DNA from: Blastomussa wellsi
Lineage: Eukaryota > Cnidaria > Anthozoa > Scleractinia > Plerogyridae
NCBI GenBank assembly: GCA_947652115.1
Contig: OX393564.1
Location: forward strand, 24,622,555 to 24,686,554
Direction of reading: 5' to 3'
Length of the DNA stretch: 64,000 bases
Shown: one piece after another, positions 47,201 through 55,320 of the stretch
Position numbering within the stretch: the first letter of the stretch is position 1
Layout: each line of letters begins with the position of its first letter
Translations under genes and position numbers: made by a program
The notes under the pieces: generated by a model
The model's input: only the letters and a program-made list of their open reading frames with translations
What the model was told of the DNA's origin: nothing
Databases searched by the model: none

Positions 47201-47448
47201 TTTATCGATCAAAATGCCTCCGAAGTGCACTAAACGAAACTCGATGAAGATCGATGCTCTTCAACGTCTGTATTAGATGAGACGATGAAAAATATAGTAA
47301 TTTAAGTTAAGCTAGTTACATCTAAACTTTCAAAGCGAAGCCAGAGACGCGATACGCTTGTCCCATGTTTGTGTGTGCTTTTCGTGCAAATACTCTCAAT
47401 TTAAAACTTACCAAGTACCAACTTCGCCACTATACAGCCTTCTATCAT
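32150..47448 (-). CDS. NPAT: NPAT (histone-gene transcription coactivator), 16 coding exons, about 1194 residues
   Basis: NPAT is the cyclin E/CDK2 substrate of histone locus bodies that activates replication-dependent histone genes. Exons: 47412-47448, 44984-45075, 44115-44175, 43742-43823, 43211-43263, 41698-42343, 40478-40516, 40154-40247, 39706-39785, 38938-39040, 38755-38845, 38127-38267, 36941-37078, 33541-35345, 32981-33013, 32150-32239. All junction phases agree; the total is 3585 bases. Recognisable blocks are a LisH-like start (IVAKLVLGYLREERL), LKTILDDYSQL, VLKSLWKDLDILIGQLK, the basic STRTRRLNYSRTRRSALPK, LLQEKLAENINK, DPAFDVLFSFFG, and the C-terminal FPSDLNVEEFLSKLHYE. Each sits in the same order as in vertebrate NPAT (about 1430 residues). 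Exon 14 is a long Ser/Thr/Val/Pro-rich low-complexity region, as expected for the activation domain. Introns hold several MITEs and a tandem array. Confidence 0.95.
32981..33013 (-). CDS. NPAT: NPAT exon 15 (micro-exon, basic)
   Basis: 33 bases, phase 0 to 0, encoding EKKKKSSRPSK. It corresponds to the lysine-rich stretch just before the C-terminal motif in vertebrate NPAT. Confidence 0.8.
33354..33378 (+). repeat. Poly-G tract in NPAT intron 14
   Basis: A G-run of about 20 bases with flanking GGGG runs, close to NPAT exon 14; a possible G-quadruplex on the plus strand (C-rich on the sense strand). Confidence 0.6.
33541..35345 (-). CDS. NPAT: NPAT exon 14 (large low-complexity exon)
   Basis: 1805 bases, phase 1 to 0. 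It begins ATNIVTDALLLLSGSPQ, has a basic segment (KGGKTKKGAKQK), then about 350 residues rich in Ser, Thr, Val and Pro, and ends KRRRDSLQNEK before donor gtaaat. The composition suits a disordered activation region. Confidence 0.92.
35675..36243. mobile_element. Foldback element with GCTAAATTAAAGTG repeats, NPAT intron 13
   Basis: Left end GTACCTTATTACATGAAATT continuing into TTGGCAACAC is mirrored at the right (TTGCCAAAATTTCATG then TAATAAGGTAC). The interior has repeated GCTAAATTAAAGTG motifs near both arms. It is about 569 bases with no ORF. Confidence 0.75.
36941..37078 (-). CDS. NPAT: NPAT exon 13
   Basis: 138 bases, phase 1 to 1. It encodes an acidic/Ser-rich segment (DAVGASSLPEECRSDSGKE ... 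TPSSSSSSDLHLS). Like exons 12 and 14 it starts with a phase-1 D/A-x-x/A pattern, and it is frame-neutral if skipped. Confidence 0.85.
38127..38267 (-). CDS. NPAT: NPAT exon 12
   Basis: 141 bases, phase 1 to 1. It encodes DALDALPSAADSVADSSSCK ... LDKLSSCVSSSSVNLP. Ser/Asp-rich and frame-neutral. Confidence 0.87.
38755..38845 (-). CDS. NPAT: NPAT exon 11 (conserved DPAFDVLFSFF block)
   Basis: 91 bases, phase 0 to 1. It encodes DIPVKEIMDLMQADPAF then DVLFSFFGL, matching the vertebrate segment SDPAFQALFDLF. Confidence 0.93.
38938..39040 (-). CDS. NPAT: NPAT exon 10
   Basis: 103 bases, phase 2 to 0. It encodes TRQQCASDEPPSEIMQ and SSDDILPTSNQ, an acidic spacer between the two conserved helical blocks. 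Confidence 0.85.
39706..39785 (-). CDS. NPAT: NPAT exon 9 (LQEKLAENINK block)
   Basis: 80 bases, phase 0 to 2. It encodes QSFLGTLLNTPLLQEKLAEN then INKVVG; LQEKLAENINK is identical to the vertebrate motif. Confidence 0.93.
39937..40090. mobile_element. Pogo/Tigger-like MITE in NPAT intron 8
   Basis: Left end TACAGTCGAATCCTGATTTC is mirrored by the right end GAAATCATCTTCCACTGTA, flanked by TA. ATTTCTCAAA repeats lie inside. The CAGT(G/C)GAA-type terminus and TA target suit the pogo/Tigger group. It lies 64 bases past the exon 8 donor. Confidence 0.6.
40154..40247 (-). CDS. NPAT: NPAT exon 8
   Basis: 94 bases, phase 2 to 0. It encodes TSAVNDSPVKPVPESVEVEM and ends SLTP before donor cca|gtaaga. 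A later in-phase donor (tct|gtacag at about 40092) is possible but weaker. Confidence 0.8.
40317..40362 (-). repeat. Short fragment of the Penelope-like tail
   Basis: About 46 bases match the tail shared by the 29.9 and 48.1 kb copies (TGAATTGGCCACCGTAAA). It ends abruptly, beside a flanking TATAGTGATA that occurs on both sides (at about 40302 and 40364). Confidence 0.6.
40478..40516 (-). CDS. NPAT: NPAT exon 7 (micro-exon)
   Basis: 39 bases, phase 2 to 2, encoding MQPKKRVPQGAS with clean splice sites (tttgcag / gtaagt). The phase match on both sides supports it. Confidence 0.8.
41698..42343 (-). CDS. NPAT: NPAT exon 6 (basic RTRR motif, Ser/Thr-rich)
   Basis: 646 bases, phase 1 to 2. It starts TRTRRLNYSRTRRSALPK, equivalent to the arginine-rich block of vertebrate NPAT, and contains LSPVESSPNLLPQPSSK and an acidic segment (MIVIDDESARQKR). 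It ends SPKRKG at donor gtaaaa. Confidence 0.92.
42522..43104. mobile_element. Long foldback element (about 200-base arms), NPAT intron 5
   Basis: The left arm (TAGGCCATTCCGAAAATGAG ... GACACCACCAC ... AAAAGAGACCAAG ... CCATACAAA) is mirrored by the right arm (TTTGTATGG ... CTTGGTCTCTTTTT ... GTGGTGGTGTCAA ... TTTGGAACAGCCTA). It is flanked by TA, as for Tc1/mariner-type targets. It is 583 bases with no transposase. Confidence 0.8.
43211..43263 (-). CDS. NPAT: NPAT exon 5
   Basis: 53 bases, phase 2 to 1, encoding YATIPSSTAKPSMGSQS. The reading frame was fixed by exon 4 (phase 2 donor) and exon 6 (phase 1); other frames break the chain. Confidence 0.82.
43742..43823 (-). CDS. NPAT: NPAT exon 4
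   Basis: 82 bases, phase 1 to 2. It encodes RENGVPGSTAVLKSLWKDLD then ILIGQLK, matching the vertebrate VPAIMSSLWKKLDHTL segment. Acceptor tgctttttt-ag, donor gtgagc. Confidence 0.93.
44115..44175 (-). CDS. NPAT: NPAT exon 3
   Basis: 61 bases, phase 0 to 1, encoding VFLTANLKTILDDYSQLRES, like the vertebrate NLTTILNEYV segment. About 20 residues present in vertebrates just before this point are missing, so either the cnidarian protein is shorter or a small exon in 44.2-44.98 kb was not found. Confidence 0.83.
44984..45075 (-). CDS. NPAT: NPAT exon 2 (LisH region)
   Basis: 92 bases, phase 1 to 0, encoding GYLREERLHRTCSVFQDECS then LFHDDNKELEN. With exon 1 it forms the LisH-like start (LVLGYL...T...F). 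Confidence 0.88.
45822..47162. repeat. Tandem array of about 290-base units with AGTTCCCACT inverted ends, NPAT intron 1
   Basis: The block AACGGTATTCCAAGCTGGAC recurs 289 bases apart (46152 and 46441), with a diverged copy near 45917. Each unit contains a roughly 75-base palindromic cassette from AGTTCCCACT to AGTGGGAAC (45828-45908, 46061-46136, 46344-46420, and inverted pieces at 46.57-46.70 and 46.96-47.15 kb) filled with CATAATCATAA-type sequence. It looks like a MITE family amplified in tandem. Confidence 0.75.
47412..47448 (-). CDS. NPAT: NPAT exon 1 (start codon, LisH start)
   Basis: 37 bases, ATG to phase 1 donor cttg|gtaagt, encoding MIEGCIVAKLVL. It parallels the vertebrate start (MLLPSDVARLVLG), which decides the start codon. 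Confidence 0.9.
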
Positions 47449-47545
47449 TTTGTGAACAGATCACATAGATGCACGCTGTAAAGAACCATGTAAAATAAAT
47501 AATTTTGCTGCCACAAGTTAAAGGCTTTAACGTTCCAAATGCTAT

Positions 47546-47841
47546 CTTCGTCCCCAGAGGCCGCGATCCTTTTGGTCAGCACCAAGAATCACGACGTCCC
47601 CAGAGGCCGCGATCCTTTTGGTCAGTACCAAGAATCACGACCTCTGGCAGAAACCAAATTGTGAGCATGCGTAGTAAACACGTTTTGTAGCTTTCAGCCA
47701 ATCAGATTTGTCAGATTTGACTTTGTGCATGCGCAGAGAAACGGGAAGTCCGTGATTCGCGGACTTCCGGTGTTGGACCTTCCCAGTGGTCTCGATTGTT
47801 GGTGTTGCCCAAACGAATCGCAGCCTCTGGGGACGAGATTC
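47546..47841. mobile_element. MITE with CGTCCCCAGAGGCC termini (copy 2, inverted interior)
   Basis: Same terminal repeats and interior as 29480-29730 but in opposite orientation. The left end carries a tandem duplication of about 45 bases (CGTCCCCAGAGGCCGCGATC at about 47549 and again at about 47595), a second partial terminus. Confidence 0.75.
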
Positions 47842-48020
47842 TTTTCGACAAGCGCATGCGCATGACTTGAGGAGAATGGTACAAAAGACTGCAGGCGCGT
47901 CGTGTGGAGGAGGAAGCCTAGCCGGCCGCGCCTGTGCACAAGGAACAAGGGCTCTGGGGACACGTGATTTGATTGGCTAGAATCTAACAAAGGGACCCAA
48001 ATCAAAGTGATTTTAAAACT

Positions 48021-48022
48021 AG

Positions 48023-48054
<32 letters not shown>

Positions 48055-48381
48055 ACGTCGGTGGGAAGTATAACAAGATAATTTGGTTTTATCAACTGGG
48101 TTGATAATGTGAATTGGCCACCGTAAAGAGATTCGAGAGCTGACGTTTCGAGCGTTAGCCCTTCGTCGGAGCGAATCGAGGAATTGTGGGTCCTGTGAAG
48201 GGTCATGTGTGGTTTTTAGATAGAAAGATGGAGCTGCCCTATTGGTTGATGCCTGGTAACGTGAAAAACAACGGAATAAATTAGTTGAATGAAAAGCGTT
48301 CGTTGATACCCTGAGGATTAAGAGTGTCTATTTGAAAAATAAATTTTTGTTCTAGAGTTTTGCGGCTTTCCGTGCTTCCTT
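48021..48381 (-). mobile_element. Penelope-like retroelement 3' end (copy 2) with hammerhead-like motif
   Basis: On the minus strand the coding end is SRKTLEQKFIFQIDTLNPQG then INERFSFN and stop, followed by a tail with the hammerhead-like segment at 48142-48169 and the same terminal GAGGGGGTAAG junction (plus strand) as copy 1. It is 5'-truncated at about 48381. Confidence 0.6.
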
Positions 48382-48650
48382 CCAAATCGTAGCCAACGGA
48401 CAATTCAAAGGAACCGGATCCTGGTTGGATCTGATTAGCAAATGGAACGGCTGAAAAGAACTGAACACTTTCTTTTGCAGTGATCATGATTAGCTGACGG
48501 TAGTTGCAAAGGTCACTAATATGACTGAAATTCAGATTGCATAAAAAACCAAAGCAGTACCAAAATTCGTTTTCGTTTAGGGAGAGGGGGGCAAGTGCCC
48601 CCTTTGCCCCTACGCTTGCTACGGCCATGGCTTCGCTGTTCGTTTATCTG

Positions 48651-48724
48651 ACTGTCTGTCTCACTTACTAACTGGCTGACTGTCTATCTGACTGACTGAC
48701 TAACTGACTAACTGACTGACTGAC

Positions 48725-48800
<76 letters not shown>
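48651..48800 (+). repeat. Microsatellite (CTGA)n to (GATT)n
   Basis: Irregular CTGACTGACTAA units grade into about 20 nearly perfect GATT units, interrupted once by GATC. Confidence 0.9.
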
Positions 48801-48801
<1 letters not shown>

Positions 48802-49011
48802 ATCAAAAAGGAAACACTCTCTCAGCTTTATTTACTTTTTACCCGTAAAGAACAGCTTCTTAGCGGAACCTGAAAAATATATAAATTCAAAATTTTATTC
48901 GAAGCAAGGGCTTGAACCTCTTTATATCGCCACTAGCTACACCGCTGCTAAGCAACTGAAGAAGCTTGTGGGAAAGTATCGATCGACCAACTTCCTAGCC
49001 TCCCACGCAGG

Positions 49012-50258
49012 CGTTATTAGGGGATTGCGTTACCACTCATCCCCACTAACGCCTGCTTAACCGTGACCAACATTCCTTTCCCATTGTCTCTCGCCAGACA
49101 AATTAACCAATCAGCATTATCTGTAGGCATTCAAAAAGATCGTTATAGAATTTCCCGCGAATCCCCTTCTTCGCCGGCGCTGTTGGATACAATACTCTGG
49201 TGTATTTCGATGGCTGAAACACCAAACTATTATTTATTGTGAATACAAGAGGTAAGCGTGCGAGTCTGATTCTGTCATAAGTTGGAAGGGTTAATATTTT
49301 GGGAAAGATGATCTCTCTCTCCCATGAACACAACAGTGGATCAGAAATGTTTATTTCAACGCTATAAAATGCTACAAAAGACTTCGCCAACTCGAAAACG
49401 CAAAGCGGAATTAATTTAGAAATCATCAAAGAGGTCCACATCCGTGGTATTTACGAGCGAGCAAATCGAAGGGTAAAATTGGAAAGAGCCAGTCAAGGCG
49501 AATACAACTTCACCGCGCTGAATCATTCATTCGACAAACTTGCCACAGAACGATTTAAAACGTCCAGCGCTGCTGGGTTAAAAGGCTGGCTTGAAAATAT
49601 GTTCAACTTCTCCTTTCGATAGTTCATTGGCCCTTTGATTTGAGGCCTCAATTCTTTGCTTAAAATTGGGTTTGAACAACCGACGATTATGAACGGCGCA
49701 CACACTTGAAATAATATTTTTCCGAACACCAAAATCGCTATGCAGTCGTTTAGAGTCTGAAACGTGGAAACTTTGACCCATAGGCTAGCTTTTCATTTGG
49801 CTGGATTGTACGTCTTTTTGCGGGGCTGTGGGGAAAAATATGAAAACTGAAAATCAATGAGACTGTCGAACACACTGAAGGCAAAGCTTGATAACAAACG
49901 ACTTACCGTAGCCAGTTGATAAATTAAGGAGTGCATCCCTCTTCCCTGCAGTAAATAAGTTTCCCTTCGCAAATTCAGAACTTGCTTTTATCTAAAATGA
50001 ATTTACCAGAGAAATCTCTGACTTGGAGCAAAATCAGTCGTCCCTGGCAGGTTTCATCTCATCGCTTGTCTCGCTGCGGGAGAGGCGTAGTGGGGATTTT
50101 AGTTGGTAAAATCTGATTGGCTGAGCGGCGATCAAGGTGAAGGTCGGCTTTCCGGATTTTAGTACATAAAATTTGATTGGCGAAGCGGCGGAAAGGAATG
50201 TTGGCCCCGGTTAAGCAGACGTTAGTGGGGACAAGTGTAACGCAATCCCCTAATAACG
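49012..50258. mobile_element. DNA-transposon remnant with about 75-base terminal inverted repeats
   Basis: The left end CGTTATTAGGGGATTGCGTT then ATCCCCACTAACG, CTTAACCG and CAACATTCCTTTCC is mirrored at the right end (GGAAAGGAATGTTG ... CGTTAGTGGGGA ... AACGCAATCCCCTAATAACG). Inside, two related blocks GATTTTAGT...AAAAT(C/T)TGATTGGC sit near the right arm. It is 1247 bases; internal ORFs show no transposase. Confidence 0.75.
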
Positions 50259-52014
50259 TAGGAGACTGCCAACTTCCAAGAGAGAGAATACGATGGAAAA
50301 CGAAACAGTTTTACGAGGATGGCCTTACAATTTATGTTAGCTTTGCATAACGACATTTTTGTTCTGTCTTGCATCAACTTCAATTTGTTCTCGAGCTCCC
50401 GTTAAGAAAGCGACTGTTTGGCAGGCTGATGGTAACTGGGCGATTATCGTTTAATCGGATCGGCTGGCTAAATTAAACTAGAGTGTTCTCGCTTTGAGAA
50501 TATTGGTTGTGACCAGGACCTTTGCCATTTAAGGCTTTGAAAACAAACAGAAGCGTTTTTAACTCGATACGGTTGGTGTGGTGATGTGAGGATCAGCCCA
50601 GCAGGAGAATATCTAATTTCCAATTCCACTTTGTAACGTACAAATAAAGCGCGAAAGGAATACAAAGATCAAAAGATATTTTGCACTCGGCAAGACTGAT
50701 CCTTTGTCGTTCCCACTCGACCCCTGCCCATCGGGGCTCTGGCCGCACGAGAGCCTTGTCATTCACCAGGTCAAAGTCCAGATTTTGGGAAAAGAAAACT
50801 TTGGTTGAAAAAACTCTTCTTTGGCATTTTAGTATGAAGTATTTCTGTATAGATTACTCGCCATTCATTGTTTCACACAACCTTCGGTCTCTGAATGCTG
50901 CCAGACTTGCAAAAGAGCCGTGAAAACCGCGCGCACATTTCTCGCGCGATGCTACAGGAATTCGCGCGAACGCGCGTGGACGTCGCAAGATGTACAAAAC
51001 ATGCCTTGCAGTGTTATTTTAGTTCAATGTAGCGGAAGACACAGCTGGAATTCTGGAAAAATTCACCTGCGGAAGGCTAATTGTTTTCGCTGCAACATTG
51101 TCGGCTAAAAATGAGTGGACGAGATTGTTCTTTTATCTAAACGACGCATTCGTTTCCCCTTCCTTGTGAAATTCACACTTGCGCACCGCATATTTGAGCG
51201 CCCTTGGGGGAAGGAAACATTGATTGTTGATGGCTTGAAGGTAAAGTAAAACTAACAAAAAGCTTGATGAAGTATAGCGTGGTTTTAGCCATGCGTGACG
51301 CAGCAAACCAAAAGTACAGAACAAAGAAGAGGAAATGTCTAGCCCTATATAACTGTGAAGTGGAAACAATAAAAATAGCCACTTAAGCTATGACGAAGTT
51401 AGTGAGGCATTCTTGCATCTCATTTTGCCTTATTTTATACTCGCGTTGCGTTCGTACTGCGAAATTTATGACAACAATTACATGCAGTTCGCGACATTTT
51501 TTTACAATTCTACAAGCGTTAAATGAGAAGAATTTAATCCGGCATTGCCGGTTCAAGCGGCTGGCAGAGCCCGTCTCATGTACCAAGCGGCTAGTCACGA
51601 GACAATCAAATAATAGCACTCCACGCTTCTTTTCAACTCTGCAGCTGATTCAATGTTTCCCAAGGGTCCATAGAATAATCACTTGTTGGAAATAAATGGC
51701 AGTTTACTACAAAAGGGCCTTTGTATTGGCTCAGAGTGCAACAATTCAACCTGTCCTCGTTGCGGGTATCACGCTTCAAAACAATAGCTCAATCCTTTTA
51801 ATAAGCGGCCACGGATTTGCATATATCACCGAATGAAGAGCACATGGAAATGATGTGCTCCTAAAAATATTGAATAAGACCCAGTTATACGCAGCATGAA
51901 AAAGCTCACTTGTTCTTAGCCCGATTCAACATTGTTGTACCTGTAGCCTTGGTGCACAGCCGAGTTTTTGTGGTAAAAATTTCAACCCAGGGTTGTTAGT
52001 AATTAATAACTGAA
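50259..52014. other. Intergenic region downstream of FoxO
   Basis: I see no gene. Short ORFs near 50.7-51.7 kb on both strands overlap each other and lack recognisable domains. A GC-richer patch with CGCG motifs lies at about 50.93-51.0 kb. Confidence 0.45.
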
Positions 52015-52035
52015 TCCCTTGCCAACAGAAAATAA

Positions 52036-52041
52036 TTTATT
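52036..52041 (-). terminator. Candidate FoxO polyadenylation signal (AATAAA)
   Basis: AATAAA on the minus strand about 1.16 kb past the FoxO stop. The intervening AT-rich stretch has no other gene and would be the 3' UTR. FoxO mRNAs often have long 3' UTRs. Confidence 0.4.
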
Positions 52042-53201
52042 GTCTTCAATACCATAAATATAGGCACGTAGCATTGATATATAATTTTTTTCGTGACTTA
52101 CTGCACAATCTCTCACAACCAAGTAAAGTTTAACATATACTCTTAGGGGAGATGTCTTGGCCAACTATGATAATTCATATTCACAAATGTTACAAAGTAT
52201 TACTCTTGTGATCTATTTGACTGATACAATTCAACTCATTTAGGAATAGCTATAAGTTTCTATCAAATTATGCCCTTGACCAAACAGTGTCACTATGAAA
52301 CTAATGTGCCAGGCACATTTTGGAAAACATAAAACAACCCACCATAAATTTGGGCAAGATGTGCTAAACTAAACAAAACAAATCACATCTGTCTAAAAGT
52401 AATGTTGACAGCAGATAAACCTGAAGATGTACAAATTTAAATGTACAAATTTGACTTGCACAAGAATGCTACGGCAAATGAGAATGTAGAGCAACACTCG
52501 AACAGACCATTACAAACATTAAAAAAATTAAGCATCCACTTTATAAAAGGGTCTAATTCAAAAGTCCAACTTTAAGAACTTGTGTCATGTATACATAATT
52601 CTAATATTTTCTGGAAAATGTAACTTGGCAACAAAAAATTGTTCCAGACCACATAAACTGCAAAACTGCTTCACTATTAAGTCAAATCAAGAGTCTGATA
52701 GATAATTCAATAGGTATACAAAACAAAATCTTTCTAATTACAATTGTCAATAACATCAGCGAAAAATAATGAAAAGCTCTCAACTATAAGCTAGAGTAGT
52801 CAAGACACATTATGAGGCCAAAATGTGGCATGCAGCAAGATGTGCTAACATTGAATATTTCATCCTGTTCAGCCCAGATGTGCAGGAACTACCTACACCT
52901 GTACCGGCGCACGACCACCACCGACAGGAAATGCCCACAAAAAAAGTTCAACCAAATTTTTGCAAACAGAACCTTCACTTCCAAACAGCTGTAAACCCCA
53001 TGCTAAATTCAACATTCTTAGCCTTCTATCAACGTCCGAATTGCTACTATACAAAAGAAAATTCTAGCAGTCTCATCACCCAAAACACCCAGGACTCCTT
53101 TACAAAATGTTGTTACAAAAAAACTCTACAAGGAACAACCTGGGCATGATTTAATCTGTTATAAAAATCTTATAATGTACACCATAAATTAAATCTTTCA
53201 A

Positions 53202-54545
53202 TTAGTAAAGACCACTGCGCAACTCTCCAACATTAGGTATCTGGTTAATAAATTGCTCCAAGTTAATATCAAAACCACCATCGCCCATATTTATCTCGTC
53301 ATAGATTATACTTTCAATGTCACAGTCAAGATCACCATTAAAGGCATCCAGTTCTAAATCACTAGGGAACTTTTCATTCATAAACTCAAGCTGATTATTG
53401 TTCGTCATTCTGGTGAAAGGGTGTCCTTGAAAGGAATGCACTCCATTTTCCATGATCGCCGGACCTGCCCCGACTTGCTGTTGAACGAAGGAGTCGGTGA
53501 ACGTGTAGGTCTGGTGGAGACCATTCACGCACGGGTTCCCGTTAGCATAGCTGGGTTGAAAGTTCTGAAACATAGTGCTGTCGGGGCTCTGTTGCACTTC
53601 CATCTCTTGATCACGACAGAACATGTCGTTTACGCGAGCTGGGGAACTGTTCTGACGTTCTGGAAGACTGCAATAACTCCGTTGTTGAAAGTGAGCTTGT
53701 GGAGCTTGCGAGAACACTCGTAAATTGCCGAAACCAGAGAGAGGAGCCGCAATAGTCTGTGGGGGAAGTATTTCTGGGCTGAGAGATTGTTGAGAACGTT
53801 GAGGAATAGGCTGCAAATAGCCACTACTATTATAGCTAGTGTCAAAACTGCTCGATATCTTGGAACTCGTACCGTTTGATACACCGATACCGAGGTCATT
53901 GTGAGGCTCGGACGGAAGTAATGAAGGTTGTACCGGTGTTAAAGTCTGTTTTAATCTGCTATTTTCAGCGGCGAACGAGTTCAGACTCATCGAGTCAGCC
54001 ATTTGCGTTATTTCTTCCGCCACAGGGTTAACGTTTGAAGTACTCGCCATGTTGAAATTGTTCGAAGGTAAATGATCGTCGCAGGATAATTCAAGTTCGT
54101 CCGCGTGAGCTGGAATGGGAGACAAACGACCACCAAGACTGCTGACTGTCGAGGCATTCGATGAAGTCCGCGGTCGAGCAAAGCTGTCGCCAAGAGGAAA
54201 GGGTAACGGCGACTCTGACTCTGGAATTGTGAGCAACGAGTCGGAACTCGAGCTGTTAGTCGGCGAAACATTCCCGGGAGAGTTGGCCCTGCCATCGCGC
54301 GCGCGATTCACCGACAGTCGAGGACTCGATGGAGACTCGCCGTCTTCCTCCTTTATTTTCTCCTTTTTCGTTCGCCCTCGCTTTTTCTCTGATTTAGGAG
54401 CCGAATCGAGAGAACCAGAACGCCTACGACTCGTTTTGCCTCCTTTGGCATCAGGATTGAGCATCCACCAAGAGCTTTTGCCATTGCCCTCGTTTAGTAC
54501 TCTAACAAACTTGCTGTGCAAGGACAAGTTGTGGCGAATTGAGTT
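53202..54545 (-). CDS. FOXO: FoxO exon 2 (recognition helix to C-terminus)
   Basis: 1344 bases including stop, phase 0; acceptor ttttgttgcag. It holds the second half of the forkhead, AKT sites 2 and 3, Ser/Pro-rich linkers and the activation domain. Confidence 0.96.
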   Translation of the reverse strand, partial: NSIRHNLSLHSKFVRVLNEGNGKSSWWMLNPDAKGGKTSRRRSGSLDSAPKSEKKRGRTKKEKIKEEDGESPSSPRLSVNRARDGRANSPGNVSPTNSSSSDSLLTIPESESPLPFPLGDSFARPRTSSNASTVSSLGGRLSPIPAHADELELSCDDHLPSNNFNMASTSNVNPVAEEITQMADSMSLNSFAAENSRLKQTLTPVQPSLLPSEPHNDLGIGVSNGTSSKISSSFDTSYNSSGYLQPIPQRSQQSLSPEILPPQTIAAPLSGFGNLRVFSQAPQAHFQQRSYCSLPERQNSSPARVNDMFCRDQEMEVQQSPDSTMFQNFQPSYANGNPCVNGLHQTYTFTDSFVQQQVGAGPAIMENGVHSFQGHPFTRMTNNNQLEFMNEKFPSDLELDAFNGDLDCDIESIIYDEINMGDGGFDINLEQFINQIPNVGELRSGLY

Positions 54546-55018
54546 CTGCAACAAAATAACAAGCACACAAATGTGATAACATAAGAAATAATTGTCAGGT
54601 AGAAAACACCGAAAGTGAAATTAGATAGCCAGTAAGCTGTTAAAGGAGTCAAAGCATCTGATTGCTCGAGTGTACAAGGAAATACCGTATGTACATTTTA
54701 AAATCAGCGTACCTTCCAACCCGCGGAACTATTGCTGTCTCCCTTGTCCCTGAAATAGGGAACTGTGTTCACCATCCAGTCGTATATCTGTGACAGTGTC
54801 AACCGCTGCTCTGACGAGCTCTGGATCGCTTGAGTTATCAAGTCTGCGTAAGACAAGTTTCCCCAGGCATTTTTTCGCGAGCTTTTCTTCGGTCCCTCGC
54901 TGAGCTGTTTCAAGCCCTGATCTGTTTCACGTTCAGATTTTGTAAACTCCGAAGGGTCCGGGAGGGGCCACGTATTCGAACGTCCTCGCCTTTCTTCTAC
55001 AATTCCCGTGTCGTCCAT
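53202..55018 (-). CDS. FOXO: FoxO forkhead transcription factor, two coding exons, 549 residues
   Basis: FoxO is the insulin/AKT-restrained nuclear activator of stress, longevity and cell-cycle genes. Exon 1 (54713-55018) and exon 2 (53202-54545) join in phase 0 inside the forkhead, as in other animals. The forkhead spans about residues 48-140, with [10 protein letters not shown], the FoxO-specific [10 protein letters not shown] insertion and recognition helix [10 protein letters not shown]. Three AKT-type sites are visible: T16 in RGRSNTWP, S147 in RRRSGS and S231 in RPRTSS, plus a basic nuclear-localisation stretch ([10 protein letters not shown]). The C-terminus has the acidic activation motif [16 protein letters not shown]. 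The ATG at 55018 begins [13 protein letters not shown] at the expected distance from the first AKT site. Confidence 0.97.
54713..55018 (-). CDS. FOXO: FoxO exon 1 (start, first half of forkhead)
   Basis: 306 bases, 102 codons, donor AAG|gtacgc in phase 0 after SSAGWK. It contains AKT site 1 and forkhead helices 1-2. Confidence 0.96.
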
Positions 55019-55180
55019 TTCATCACCAAACCACGAACGAACTAAAGCAACACTTTAGCAATAGGTACCGGCAAACAACCAACCATGAACTAAAAACACT
55101 GAAACACTCTCCGCGATTCGGAAAAAGCAATTTTCTTCAAACACGCCGCGAGTTCGCTATATCCGAAATTGATTCCTGCG

Positions 55181-55320
55181 TGACGTCAGCGGTGTTGTCA
55201 TTGGTGATAACATTTAATACAATGATTGGTTAATTACGCATTTTGAGTGACGGCTGTACCTCCCTATATCATGAACCAATGGGAGCACAGCACTTCCCGG
55301 GAAAATTGACCAATGAGCAT
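55181..55320 (-). promoter_or_regulatory. Putative FoxO promoter elements: CRE and CCAAT boxes
   Basis: A perfect CRE palindrome (TGACGTCA, 55181-55188) lies about 165 bases upstream of the ATG. CCAAT motifs in either orientation occur near 55200, 55275 and 55310. Motif evidence only. Confidence 0.4.
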
